Below, one piece after another: positions 54,639-64,000 of a stretch of DNA of 64,000 nt. Every line of letters begins with the position of its first letter. Within the stretch, counting starts at the first letter, position 1. A program made the translations under genes and the position numbers. The notes beneath the pieces are model-generated. The model was not told the origin of the DNA. It did no database searches and saw only the letters and a program-made list of their open reading frames with translations. Origin of the DNA: Paracentrotus lividus (lineage: Eukaryota; Echinodermata; Echinoidea; Camarodonta; Echinidae); contig CALNVZ010003434.1 of the NCBI GenBank assembly GCA_940671915.1, positions 8,501,928-8,565,927 on the forward strand, given 5' to 3'.

Positions 54639-54722
54639 ACTTCTGGAATTAAGACAATGCTTCAACAAACATCCCATGAAACTTCTGGAATTAAGACAAC
54701 GCTTCAACAAACATCCCATGAA
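54639..54722. repeat. 42-bp tandem duplication spanning the oxygenase stop
   Basis: Units 54639-54680 and 54681-54722 differ at one base. On the - strand each unit holds the codons for [10 protein letters not shown] and a stop, in the same frame. The duplication therefore placed a second copy of the protein end, including an iron-ligand histidine, in the 3' UTR. Confidence 0.92.
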
Positions 54723-54851
54723 AGCCAAACGTAGTGATTGGTATCGGGATGATAGCCCGGGCGATCTCGGTGAAGGTTCGGCCATCGAGCACGAGTAGGA
54801 ATGGAGGTTGGTCATCATCGCCCAAGTTGGCCACGCATGAAAGGACAACAC
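54691..54851 (-). CDS. Oxygenase last exon
   Basis: The acceptor (- strand) is TTCTACAG and the stop is TAA at 54693-54691. It reads [20 protein letters not shown] and ends [12 protein letters not shown]. The His in FHG is the fourth iron ligand of the family. A duplicate of the end follows in the 3' UTR. Confidence 0.93.
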
Positions 54852-57800
54852 CTGTAGAACGCAGAAGAGAACATTGATATATATATTTTTTTATTTAAAA
54901 AAAAATGTCCGATCAGGCGGTGTAGGTGCGAGTGTGTATGAGCTCCCCCTTTATTTTGTTATAATTGGGAAAATTGGATTAGATAACTTTGCATGATTAG
55001 GATTGATAAAGATATTTTAATAAATATCTTTTTATCTATATATTGTCCATGTAGTATTTATTTTTCTCTTTGTTTGAACATTCTTTCAAAAACTCTAAGC
55101 AGATCAATGGATAAGGAACAGAACCCGTCCGTTATCTAACAATCTCTGAAGACTGAAATTGGAATAATCATTTCTTAAATTTCCTCCAAGGGATATTGGA
55201 ACACCCCCCTCCCCCCCCCCCCAAAAAAAAAAAGAAACAACGACAACAAACACACAAAACAAAAACAAACAAACGATGGGGTGTTTAAACTTACCGTCAT
55301 CTTCAGCTTCTTTGGTTGGAGCAGGAACGAAGACTGGTTCAGAAGGGAAGCATCCTGGCTCGGACCATGACATAACCTCATGAGTCTTCACGTTGATTTT
55401 ATGAAGCTAGGTGGGGCGAAGAGCAATAAATAATATATGCTCTTTATTCATTTTTATTTTCATTATTTTTTTTTTTTGGGGGGGGGTGGAGTAACAGAAA
55501 CCTGGGAGAAATAATAGGCCTAATAATTTCAATTGATCCATGATTGCTGAAGAGGCAAATATAGATGAGTTAAAAACCAGGTACATTGTTTTCAAAGGGC
55601 CGAGAGAGAGAGATTTTATTATCATGATTATAGAAGAGAAGTTTGCTAAAATATCACAGCCTATTCGCAAATAGGAGACGAAACAGTGCATCGATTCAAA
55701 GATGGTAGTAAGCCCGTTCTGGTTGAAATATACTGGCACCCGGTGCCAAATGATGATAACTAGCACGACAAGAGGGTGCCAAAACACGGATGAATTTTAA
55801 AATGACTTTTGGGGCACCAACGAAATATATTTAAGATCATCGATCGTCATTCCCATTTTAGAGGGTGGTGTTAGCTTGTTCGATTCATTAGTGATTCGGG
55901 GTCTTAGATTTTAAATTTAAATTTCATTATCATCATGACTATTTTGCGACTTTGACATAATGTTATTAAAATTTTGTATATTGTTGAATATAGTTAGATC
56001 AAAGTGTTTATTTGAATCATATTTACCTGTTTGATATCTCCACCCATACCATACACATAAGTATAATCACGCCCGTTGTAATCAGCATAATTGATTTGAG
56101 GTAACTCCAAACCTACGAAAGGAAACATAATCATAATTATACTTATTTAGATATGAAATCAGAGGTATAATGATTTAGAATAGTTGACTTTTTTCTAAAG
56201 TATATAAACCAAATTTGACGACAATATTAATTTATCTGATCAAGTCAAAATTCTGTTAATTAAAGCACTAGGCCTATATCTTTATTCATTTTTGGGATAA
56301 AAAATAATAAAGCAGAAAGTTTTTAAAAAAAGTGACGTTGAACCAACATTTCATAATTTGCAAAAACCATTATTGATATGTTCAAGTGACCCATGTCTCA
56401 ATGATTTGACAAATGTAAATTTACTTACCGACGTTACAAAGTTGTTCAGGAACACAGTGAATTGATCCGTCTTTGCTAAGAGTCGCAGTCGCCTTGGACC
56501 CGGACATTGTTACTACATTACTCCCATCCTCCTAAAAATGAGAAGTTTCAATTTTGATATAAAACAGGGCCTCAAAAATAGGATAAATCAGCACGATTTG
56601 GGAATCTAAATAGCAGACATAGTTTTCATTAATGCTACATTTTAACAATTAGAATAATGACTGACCATAAACGTTCGTTTTTGTTTTTGTTTTTGTTTTT
56701 TGTTTTTTTTAATATATTTCTTTCTTCTGGCACTATCAATCTTACGATTGATATCAATCGTAAGTCTATGGTAAACTGTGTACTAAGAGTAACAATAACT
56801 CGTAAGATTTATCGTATTATATCTCCTTTTATATTTCTCGTATTTACACAAGTGGATCTAACCTTTAAGTCATCGCCCAACGGGAGAACGAATCGCTTGA
56901 CGAGTGAGTCCTCCACTAATAAATTTCCGCTCATAATATTCTTCATGTACGCTCTCTTGAGGACTTGTTCGTCGTTGTAGCAGCACATATCGACCACGAT
57001 ATGCTTGCCGTCGTCGCTCTCATATGCATTGACGTGATGGAAGCAGAAGAACGCATCGGACGTAAAGGCGGTCGACATCACGGCCCCGTCTTCTTGTCTG
57101 ATCACGTGGAATCGAGCTTTCAAATTCGATTTGTAATTCATGCACTCTGTCATTGGTGTGTTGAACAGTCGACCCATGAAAACTAAAGGAAAATGGAACA
57201 ATACGGTAACAAATTTAGGTTAAAATGCGTAATTGAACGAAAGACTTTTATTCAATAAGTTTTAAAAATGAGATACTACATGGTTCTCAATTTTCATATT
57301 TTTTCCATGATTGTATTGACCTTCAATCTTGGAAAAACATTAAACAAAAACAAAAAAAAAAACATTAGAAATGACCAACTCTGGTCATATACTTCTCCAA
57401 GAAGATAAATAATGGACAAGGCATTACTTTTAAAGATATACAAAGACTTGTCGACAACACTATGGGTATCATTGGCGGCGATCCCGGGGGGGGGCGGGGG
57501 GACGTGTCCCCCTCGATTTTTTTCTGGGTGGGGTCGGCCCCCCCCCTCGATTTTTGAAGCTTAACATATTTTTATGGAGTGATTAGCTTGTGAAGCTGAT
57601 AAAGAGGTAAAATGTATGTCAAATACAATGCTAAATGTTATTTGAACGCAAAATTTTCGGCTCGCGCTTCGCGCTCGCAACATTTTCATTAGTTTCTGCA
57701 TAATGTGCGAAGTATGCGAATTTTGAGTGTATTATTTTCCACTTTCGGGTGTTTCCGTCCCCCCCCCCCCCCCAGTTCGTGACATGAAATCGCCGCGCTT

Positions 57801-60800
57801 GATGGGTATGATTGTATGATAATGTGCAGAAATGCGTGTCAATAAAACAAAAACAAAACAAAACAAAACATTTTATTGTATAATAATTGTAGTCTTTTTA
57901 GATTCAGACTCTCCATTATGCATCCTGGGACGCGCATGGATATGAACCTATAAACTATGAACTGTACCTTTGAGCAAGTTGATCTGAAGAGGCTGCTCGA
58001 CGAAGATTATATAATTCTCAGTGATACCGAAGCTATGATAGTAAGATGGGTTGGATGTGGCAGCTGGTATCGGCTATGATAGAGGCCTCTTTGACAAGAT
58101 CTTCATCTAGTGGGGGGGGGGGGGAGGGTGAGATGGAAATATAATAATGTTAATAATGATGGCTTCATATTCAGCACTCAGTTCTTTAGCTTAGCGGCCA
58201 AGTATGTAACACTCAAGGTACCAATTAAAATAGAGTATGCCTTGCTCAAGGAAAATGTGCCGCGCCGGGGACCGAACCCACGATTTTTGCATCCCCAGTC
58301 AAGTGATACGACCACGAGACTACTCATACCTGTAGGCTAAAAAATATCATGTGCAGCTCTTCACATACATTAACATTTACATTAAGATTCAGTTTCGTTT
58401 GTATTCATTTCAAACAGAAAGACATGCAAATGATTAATAATTGTATGTAGTGGGGGTACATAACTAAAATAAAACAACAGGGATACAAATTTTTAGTGTT
58501 CAACGTACAGACATAATATTTCACGCATTATTATTTATAGTTCAAGGTGTGGAGGGAGTAAAGACTTGGGATTTCATAGGCCGGGGCAAAGCCTATCGAT
58601 CTTAAGATTTGTCTAATTGAATCCCCTATTTTTTTTATTTTTTTTTTTTATTTATTTTTTTTTTTTTTTTGGGGGGGGGGGTTCGAACGCTTGAGTCCCT
58701 TTTTTACGGGGCCATACATCATGGTATTTCTGAGCACTGAAAACGAAATAATTATTGTCAGATATGATTATTGTCATAATATATTATTATCAGATAATTT
58801 TTATGAGTAATGCATTGGTAGGCCTATCTTTATTTGGTTGAAATTGTACAGACACATATTTCGCATGTGCATATTTTACAGCTTTGAAAGGCCGGATATA
58901 AGGGTGTGAGTTTCTAAACTTATATATCTATTAGCCATTCTGACACTCTTAAAATAATACTCTGTTGTTTTTTTACCAGCATTTTTGTTGGTAGGTGGTA
59001 TCTTGATGACACAGTATCTGCTTCTCCTCTGCATGGCTGTACCTAGGTTATACATCGATCCATCGCGTCCGACGTGTGGATGTGCAGTAGCCGTGTGAAC
59101 CCCGATTATGTCCTGCATATTTACCTGGAAGAATAAAGTCACAAGACTAGTGTCGTTTGAAAAGAAAAATCTCAAAATACACTGCAAATTTGAATATTTT
59201 ACACCATAAAGGGATCCTAGACTTGTTCTTACTAACAAACTTATAAACATGAACTACACACCCTGCATCTTTTTTTTGACAAAGTTATTTTTCTTTTGCT
59301 TCCATCAAAGGTCCTCCAAACTCTTTTGCACGCAGTACAATATTACACTAACTTGCAGACAGAACCACCCCCCTAAAAAAAAACCTCCAAAACAATATCC
59401 CTTATTCTTGAAAGGTAGTAGGGGTATTGACTTTAGTAGGGAGTAGCATTTCCTACTGAACATGAGCAGTTCACATCTACTATAGATAAAGGACAAGGGC
59501 CCGTATTCACAAAGACGTCCTAAAGTTAAGCCTAGGTTTAATCTGTGGTTTAACTATGGGTAGCAAAATGTGACACAATAATTATTCAACATTGTTACGT
59601 TCCTTACACGTTTACTGGGTTCTAGAATCGTACTTCGATAGTTAGGAAAACTTTTGTACTTATTATTCCCAGGGACTTCTTAAAAGTTTCAGTATGGTAA
59701 GAGTGCCCAAGTCTGCGCAGTGCCTATGTCTGTACACCCACGTAACTGTGCGATTTTCATAGAACATAATTCTAGTTGTAAACTTAAGAGATAGAGGGCG
59801 CTACCATTCTACTCAAAGCGAACGCGTCCATTGACTTTTTTTGTTTTTGGACAGTCTTTCACTTTATTTTCTTTATTGTGGCGAGCAACTACCTTTTCAA
59901 AGAAATGTTCACTCCGATTAAATACGCTAAGAGTCTGAATTTTTCAAAAATAGGAATATCTTATTGCAAAGGAAAGAAAAAGTCCTGTCACTTTTGTCAA
60001 TTCGAAAGCCTAGTCAGATCAAATTCCTGTACAATATGGTATATTTTGCTCTCAAAATAGCTCATGCGCTGCATAGTTTTGATCATCGATGCCGCATTAT
60101 TTTATTGGAGCTTATTGTTCGCAGGGCAATTAAGAGCTTGACTTCTCAGCTTTCCTGAGATGGTACATTCATTTTAATTGATTTAAAAAAAAAGTCCTGT
60201 CACTTTGAACATAATCATAAGAGGTTCTTTCCTCGACTGGTCAATATTTATGCTTATCACATGCATATCGCATAGAAACATGTGAACGGCGTCTTCGCAA
60301 GACTTGTGACAAGTTCACAATCTATGTCATTGTTTTGAGCATCAATATATATGAATTGCATATTCTGATTTTCTGAACTTCAGCACAATCATGTTATAAA
60401 ATGCCCAAATGTGTATTTCCTCCATCTGGTTTGGAGAATCTATTAACTAACACCATGATAAAAGTTCATCAATTTCTTTCATCTCCTCGAATAGTTTGCT
60501 CTAACGAACGGACAATACCATTCCACTACAGGGAAGTCTTCCTCGCGAGTTTTTGTGAGCTAATTTATTATTGCAGCCAGCTGTATAAATTTCTGCGCTT
60601 CTCAGCCGTATTTCCAACGTCACTTTGTTGCGTCTGGCCTCTTAGATAATGGACGCGCCTTGTTTAATTACGATTTAATGCCGCACGTTGGTATACGTTA
60701 ACTTTACATTTTACATAGAGTAGAATTGATATGCAAAACATAAAACTGACACCAATTTTCAATCTTAACCTCAACAATCCATTTTGATACCAAAAACTGC

Positions 60801-63800
60801 GAAAATAATTGATTAAAAATGAGTTTCAGCAAATTTCATTTCCCACCGTGAAAATTTCACTCATTGTCAAAAAAGAAAAGTCCGAAACTTCACTGCGCTT
60901 GAACTGCGTGCAAAATGAGTGAGTGGGCACTGGGCACTATTCAGTTTTGCTACACAAAATGACAAGCCCGTCTAAAATTCGTTAAAAAAAAACATTGTTC
61001 TTGTGAATAATTTCTTGAATTTTTTTGTTTCATTGATCATATAGGATATGAAGAACGGAATAACATTGATGATTCTCAAAATATTATTTTACTTTGTAAT
61101 AAAATCGAGATCGAATTTTAGGTGCACCGACATATGCACTTCCTTCATACCAAATATTCTGGTAAATCGAACATCAGCTGTTCCGGATTGTGTCACATGT
61201 CACAGATTAAGCTAGGCTTAACTTTAGGACACGTTTGTGAATACGGGCCACCGTGATATGAATCTACATTAATCTCCCTAGCACTTCAGGCGCTTATCCA
61301 GGATTTTGCTCCCCGGGGGCCCGATGTGATTTTGATTTTGGCGCCCCCATTGGTGGATCGAGAATGGTAAACCCAATTTTTCCCCCTGTTACAGCGGGCG
61401 ACCAAAAAGGTAGCGCTGGCCGTGCGATAAGCGGGGGTGGAGTGTTGAAAAATTTTCCCGTTTTCGGCCGTTCATAGGGCCATAATTATATCAGCCTTTG
61501 GGGTAGATTTAGGGGGTCAATCGGGTATCAACCACAATTTTCTTACAATTGTTTTTTTTTTTTTTTTTTTTTCTTGGTTGTTTTTACTTTTACTTTTGAT
61601 CAATTGGGCGCCTCTAATGTCGATTTTGAGCCCCATTGAGGTCATTTTCCGGCCCCGAGGCCCCCCCCCCCAGAATTACGCGCATGCACTTTTTGTATGT
61701 GGGTCCCCCCATAACCCGGGTAAAAACCCCAAATTCGCTATACGTTCTTAAATGTTCGTCTACTCCCTTTTAATAGTTGACAGGTTATTTTTATTTTATT
61801 TTTTTAACATTTGCATAATGAACAGATTACTAAGTAATCATGTAAAGCCTATCTTTCAGACACACTCATTGCAGACTTTCAAACATAATCATTATTATTA
61901 CGCAATTATGAATGGGTCTGGGACATTGCTGTGAATAATGATTTGTATTAGATATCAAGGGTTTATTTTTAGAAATCCTCCTTTTGTCCTTGTATTGTTG
62001 TAATCCCATCACGGTTATGTAACCCTGCAAACCTTGTAATGCGTCTTTTTCGTGGAATTTAGTGAATATTATGTAACAATTAGACAATCGATTGCACATT
62101 ATACTGTCAATATTAAATGTGATGTGTTTTTTTTTCTCTGCCTATACGAGTGCCCCCTCCCATTGTTAACAATCAGATTATTGTGTTATCATAACACTTG
62201 CTCCGCTGTATACGTCCTATTATTACGCAATTACAAGTGGCCCTGGAACATTATGTAACATTTAGACAATTAAATGTATTTCAATTCAGTATATTTTATC
62301 ATTCACTATTCCCCCGTCAAAAAAGGTAAACAAATAAAAATTGAGATAAATAGTCACATATAAATGTTTCCATCTAAGTTTGGGGAAATTTTTGATGCAT
62401 ATGGGTAGCTGAAGGTCTCTTCTGCATTATGACAACTTTTGAACTATCTATCTTGATGAACATTATTGCGCAAGAATAATTATTGGCAATCGATTTTGGT
62501 TACATAAAGTGAAATGATATTCAATTCAATTCAACTGTTCTTTGTTTGCTTTAACAAAGCACTTATTAAGAAATATAAAATATTACACCTACATATTAAA
62601 TTTAACATCGCTGTTTGTGTAATGATAAATTATGATGGACAGCGGTTTGTAAAATGAATGGCATGGCTAATGAATAAAAAAATATATATTCGCATGAGGA
62701 ATCATGCACAATTACTGCACATGACTGGTCATGAATTGATAGTGAATCTCAATGCATCCTTATTTCACATCGTTCACAAAAGTGTGCATTGTTCATTCAA
62801 CCATTATATATTTTTGAACTATTAGGTGTCTGAAGACAACTTCAACTATCCACATGATATAAAACGATTCCCCCAATTTTTATTTTTTGTATGAAGGCCA
62901 TTCTACAAGTGCAACATTTTTTGTAGGTGTGGGGGCACTCGATATACATGACAAGAAAATAATTCTGAATTCGGAATTGGCATTAGGCAAGCGGTACTGT
63001 TTGTGCTCATTTTTTAAAAATGTTGTTATCAAGTTAGATTACGTACGGCCTGCTGAAATTCATGGAAGCCCAGCCAAACGTTTTGTAATATGACATGAAT
63101 ATTTTAAAGTGCATGTTTGTTTCACCCAAGGTAAAGGACGAGGTGAAAAAGACCTACACAAGTTAATATTTGGAATTTATATAGTTCAGTATTGCTGTAT
63201 GGTAGAACATTCAACATCTATTATAGTAAACAGGCTCCAAGGAATTAAGCCCCACCCCCCAAAAAAAAGAACAAATTACCTCCCCTCTTTAAAAAAAAAA
63301 AACGGGAAAAATCCTTTCCCCCGCCCCCCCCCCCCCCCCTCAAAGAAAAAAAAAAAGGAAACAGAGAAATATCGTCCTCCGAAAAAAATATTTTGGTGTC
63401 AAAGATATCTCTTTGGAACTCTTTATCTGAAAATAGCTTTCCCCCTCTCAGAAGCCCCTTTTTTTTCTTCTTCTTCTTTTTTTTAGATTTCTGACATTTA
63501 AAACAAAATGAATAAACGCCCCCTTTTAAAAACTTTTTTTTCGAGAAATTTGCCTCAATCATGTCAATGGATAAAAAAGATATTCTACCCCTCAGTAAAA
63601 TCGCCCCTTCTCCCCCTAAAAAAAAAAGACCTCTCCCCCACTACGCCAGTGCCTAACTGCTTACGGTTTCAAGAACATCGAGCTTATCAACATCGATCTT
63701 CTTGATGACCGGGGTTTCAGTGAGGGCGTAGAACTCATCACCAGCTTTCATCCAGTTTACGTTGCAATTGTCAGGGAAATCGATCTTGAAGAAAGAGAAG

Positions 63801-63904
63801 ACTCGCTGGAAGAGGGTCTTGCATGGGTCTGCGTGACGGGCTGGGGTCCCGAACCCGCTGAACACCAACCGCTGATGCTTCATCGCTTTCTCGTAGATTT
63901 CACT
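54691..63904 (-). CDS. Carotenoid oxygenase (BCO/RPE65 family), 5' end beyond window
   Basis: The family cleaves or isomerises carotenoids or retinoids using a non-haem iron held by four histidines. Exons in transcript order are 63904-63665, 59124-58977, 58106-57968, 57182-56863, 56531-56429, 56112-56027, 55406-55295 and 54851-54691. All four ligand contexts are visible: TAHPH (second exon), YYHSFG (third), FHHVNAYE (fourth) and FHG (last). Other family blocks are [40 protein letters not shown] and [10 protein letters not shown] with EDDGVVLS. The exons total 1309 nt, one too many for an open frame; the extra base maps to the third exon. About 435 residues are present, against about 530 in the family, so 90-100 N-terminal residues lie to the right of the window. 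Choice among BCO1, BCO2 and RPE65-like paralogues is not possible by eye. Confidence 0.93.
55295..55406 (-). CDS. Oxygenase exon ([10 protein letters not shown] block)
   Basis: The acceptor is CCACCTAG and the donor is GACG|GTAAGT. It reads [18 protein letters not shown] then [10 protein letters not shown] and EDDG, a highly conserved family block. Phase is 0 in, 1 nt out. Confidence 0.95.
56027..56112 (-). CDS. Oxygenase exon ([16 protein letters not shown] block)
   Basis: The acceptor is TTTCGTAG and the donor is AAACAG|GTAAAT. It reads [20 protein letters not shown], matching the family P-INY--Y-G--Y-Y-YG motif. Confidence 0.94.
56429..56531 (-). CDS. Oxygenase exon (linker block)
   Basis: The acceptor is ATTTTTAG and the donor is GTCG|GTAAGT. 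It reads [18 protein letters not shown]; placement and phase fit the family, although sequence in this part is variable. Confidence 0.88.
56863..57182 (-). CDS. Oxygenase exon with the FHHVNAYE iron ligand
   Basis: The acceptor is CCTTTAG and the donor is TTAAAG|GTTAGA. It is 320 nt. [20 protein letters not shown] holds the third ligand His and the conserved Glu partner; [10 protein letters not shown] follows. Confidence 0.96.
57475..57802. mobile_element. Element with G/C-run ends and CTCGCGCTTCGCGCTCGC core
   Basis: The ends GCGGCGATCCC and AAATCGCCGC are inverted. Flanks TGGGTATCATTG (57463-57474) and TGGGTATGATTG (57803-57814) look like a target duplication with one mismatch. The core at 57660-57677 is the same as in the 19.4-kb hAT-like element. 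It is non-coding and lies in an oxygenase intron. Confidence 0.7.
57968..58106 (-). CDS. Oxygenase exon with the YYHSFG ligand and a one-base frame break
   Basis: The acceptor CCCACTAG (58107-58114) opens a frame reading [12 protein letters not shown], which fits the family. The downstream frame reads [20 protein letters not shown], which also fits. The two frames differ by one base near 58073. The donor is CAAAG|GTACAG. The alternative acceptor TCATAG|CC at 58074 does not restore phase with the preceding exon. Confidence 0.85.
58977..59124 (-). CDS. Oxygenase exon with the TAHPH iron ligand
   Basis: The acceptor is TCTTCCAG and the donor is GCTG|GTAAAA. Phase is 0 in, 1 nt out. It reads [20 protein letters not shown], the first-ligand block of the family. 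Confidence 0.96.
59498..61249. mobile_element. 1.75-kb element with 50-bp GGCCCGTATTCACAAA inverted ends
   Basis: The left end (59498-59547) and right end (61201-61249) are inverted copies, matching through GGCCCGTATTCACAAA, GTCCTAAAGTTAAGCCTAG and TTAATCTGTG. No transposase frame is present. An internal part (60404-60740) recurs at 1-350. The element sits in the largest oxygenase intron. A clear target duplication was not identified. Confidence 0.85.
61280..61740. repeat. GC-rich repeat with G- and C-runs
   Basis: CTCCCCGGGGGCCCGATGTG, GCGCCCCCATTGG and a late C-run (61661-61673) with GCGCATGCAC. No second copy was found in the window. It is intronic and non-coding. Confidence 0.4.
61741..63230. 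other. Intron sequence of the oxygenase gene, nothing recognised
   Basis: AT-rich and without coding similarity. Several short inverted repeats around TTATGTAACA (62070, 62252) were noted but not resolved. Confidence 0.4.
63245..63650. repeat. Homopolymer-rich tract (A-, C- and T-runs)
   Basis: Repeated C-run/A-run blocks such as CCCCCCAAAAAAAA (63256-63268), poly(A) at 63291-63302, a C-run at 63326-63339 and poly(A) at 63346-63356. Its frames are artefacts. Confidence 0.7.
63665..63904 (-). CDS. Oxygenase exon, first one inside the window
   Basis: The acceptor is GATTCACAG and the donor is GAAACC|GTAAGC. 80 codons in phase 0. It reads [20 protein letters not shown] and then [10 protein letters not shown], which are family blocks just N-terminal to the TAHPH exon. 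More exons must lie to the right. Confidence 0.95.
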
Positions 63905-64000
63905 CTGTGAATCGATAGCGGAGGAGAATTAAGATTTTAGAAGAGTTTTATTACAAGAACATGAAACGTATTATTATTATTGTTACAGTTACAGCCGGAT

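Noticed and set aside
54633-54851. 72-residue - strand frame with a repeated [18 protein letters not shown] end
   Set aside because: Another frame here is the true last oxygenase exon ([13 protein letters not shown]...). The apparent peptide repeat comes from the 42-bp DNA duplication.
56657-57186. Two + strand frames of 107 and 73 residues
   Set aside because: They are antisense to the oxygenase exon at 56863-57182 and its flanking intron.
63245-63562. Lys/Phe/Gly-rich frames on both strands
   Set aside because: They are made of poly(A), poly(C) and poly(T) runs in an intron.

Overview
The window is animal nuclear DNA. It is AT-rich, its genes are split by GT-AG introns, and it carries many repeats. 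Protein similarity and repeat types (a non-LTR retrotransposon with a YADD reverse transcriptase, many short fold-back elements, hAT-like elements with target-site duplications) suggest a marine deuterostome invertebrate, most likely an echinoderm such as a sea urchin. The species is inferred, not shown.

Three conserved protein-coding genes are present. (1) A golgin-160/GOLGA3 homologue on the + strand: 22 coding exons from 5065 to the stop at 35771, about 2006 codons. Every junction from the second coding exon on keeps phase. The large first coding exon (5003-6034) changes open frame several times with no net shift. (2) An SRSF1 (ASF/SF2) homologue on the + strand, 42128-45916, four coding exons, 306 aa: RRM1, a pseudo-RRM with SWQDLKDH, and an unusual glycine-rich RS tail. 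(3) A carotenoid oxygenase (BCO/RPE65 family) on the - strand, 63904-54691, eight exons. Its 5' end lies beyond the right edge. All four iron-ligand histidines are visible, and the exon at 57968-58106 carries a one-base frame break. The SRSF1 and oxygenase genes converge. The products work in unrelated places (Golgi, nucleus, carotenoid/retinoid metabolism), so no shared pathway is implied.

Layout: 1-350, a repeat fragment related to 60404-60740; 1372-4000, a decayed LINE on the - strand; 5003-35771, the golgin gene, with introns full of fold-back elements; 35772-40110, probable 3' UTR and flank; 40111-42108, upstream region of the SRSF1 gene; 42109-45916, SRSF1; 45917-54690, intergenic sequence with low-complexity tracts and a nested palindromic element; 54691-64000, the oxygenase gene with a 1.75-kb terminal-inverted-repeat element in its largest intron.

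The most notable observations concern mobile DNA and splicing. A 330-bp element has inserted exactly at a golgin 5' splice site and duplicated the GTAAGT. A tandem array has copied a 3' splice acceptor and the start of its exon. A 613-bp hAT-like fold-back sits inside a 420-bp palindromic element. An 876-bp hAT-like element with a perfect 8-bp duplication carries a GC-rich minisatellite. A 4-kb anomalous block in one golgin intron is bounded by a 17-bp direct repeat. I found no RNA genes, CRISPR arrays or bacterial-type operons.
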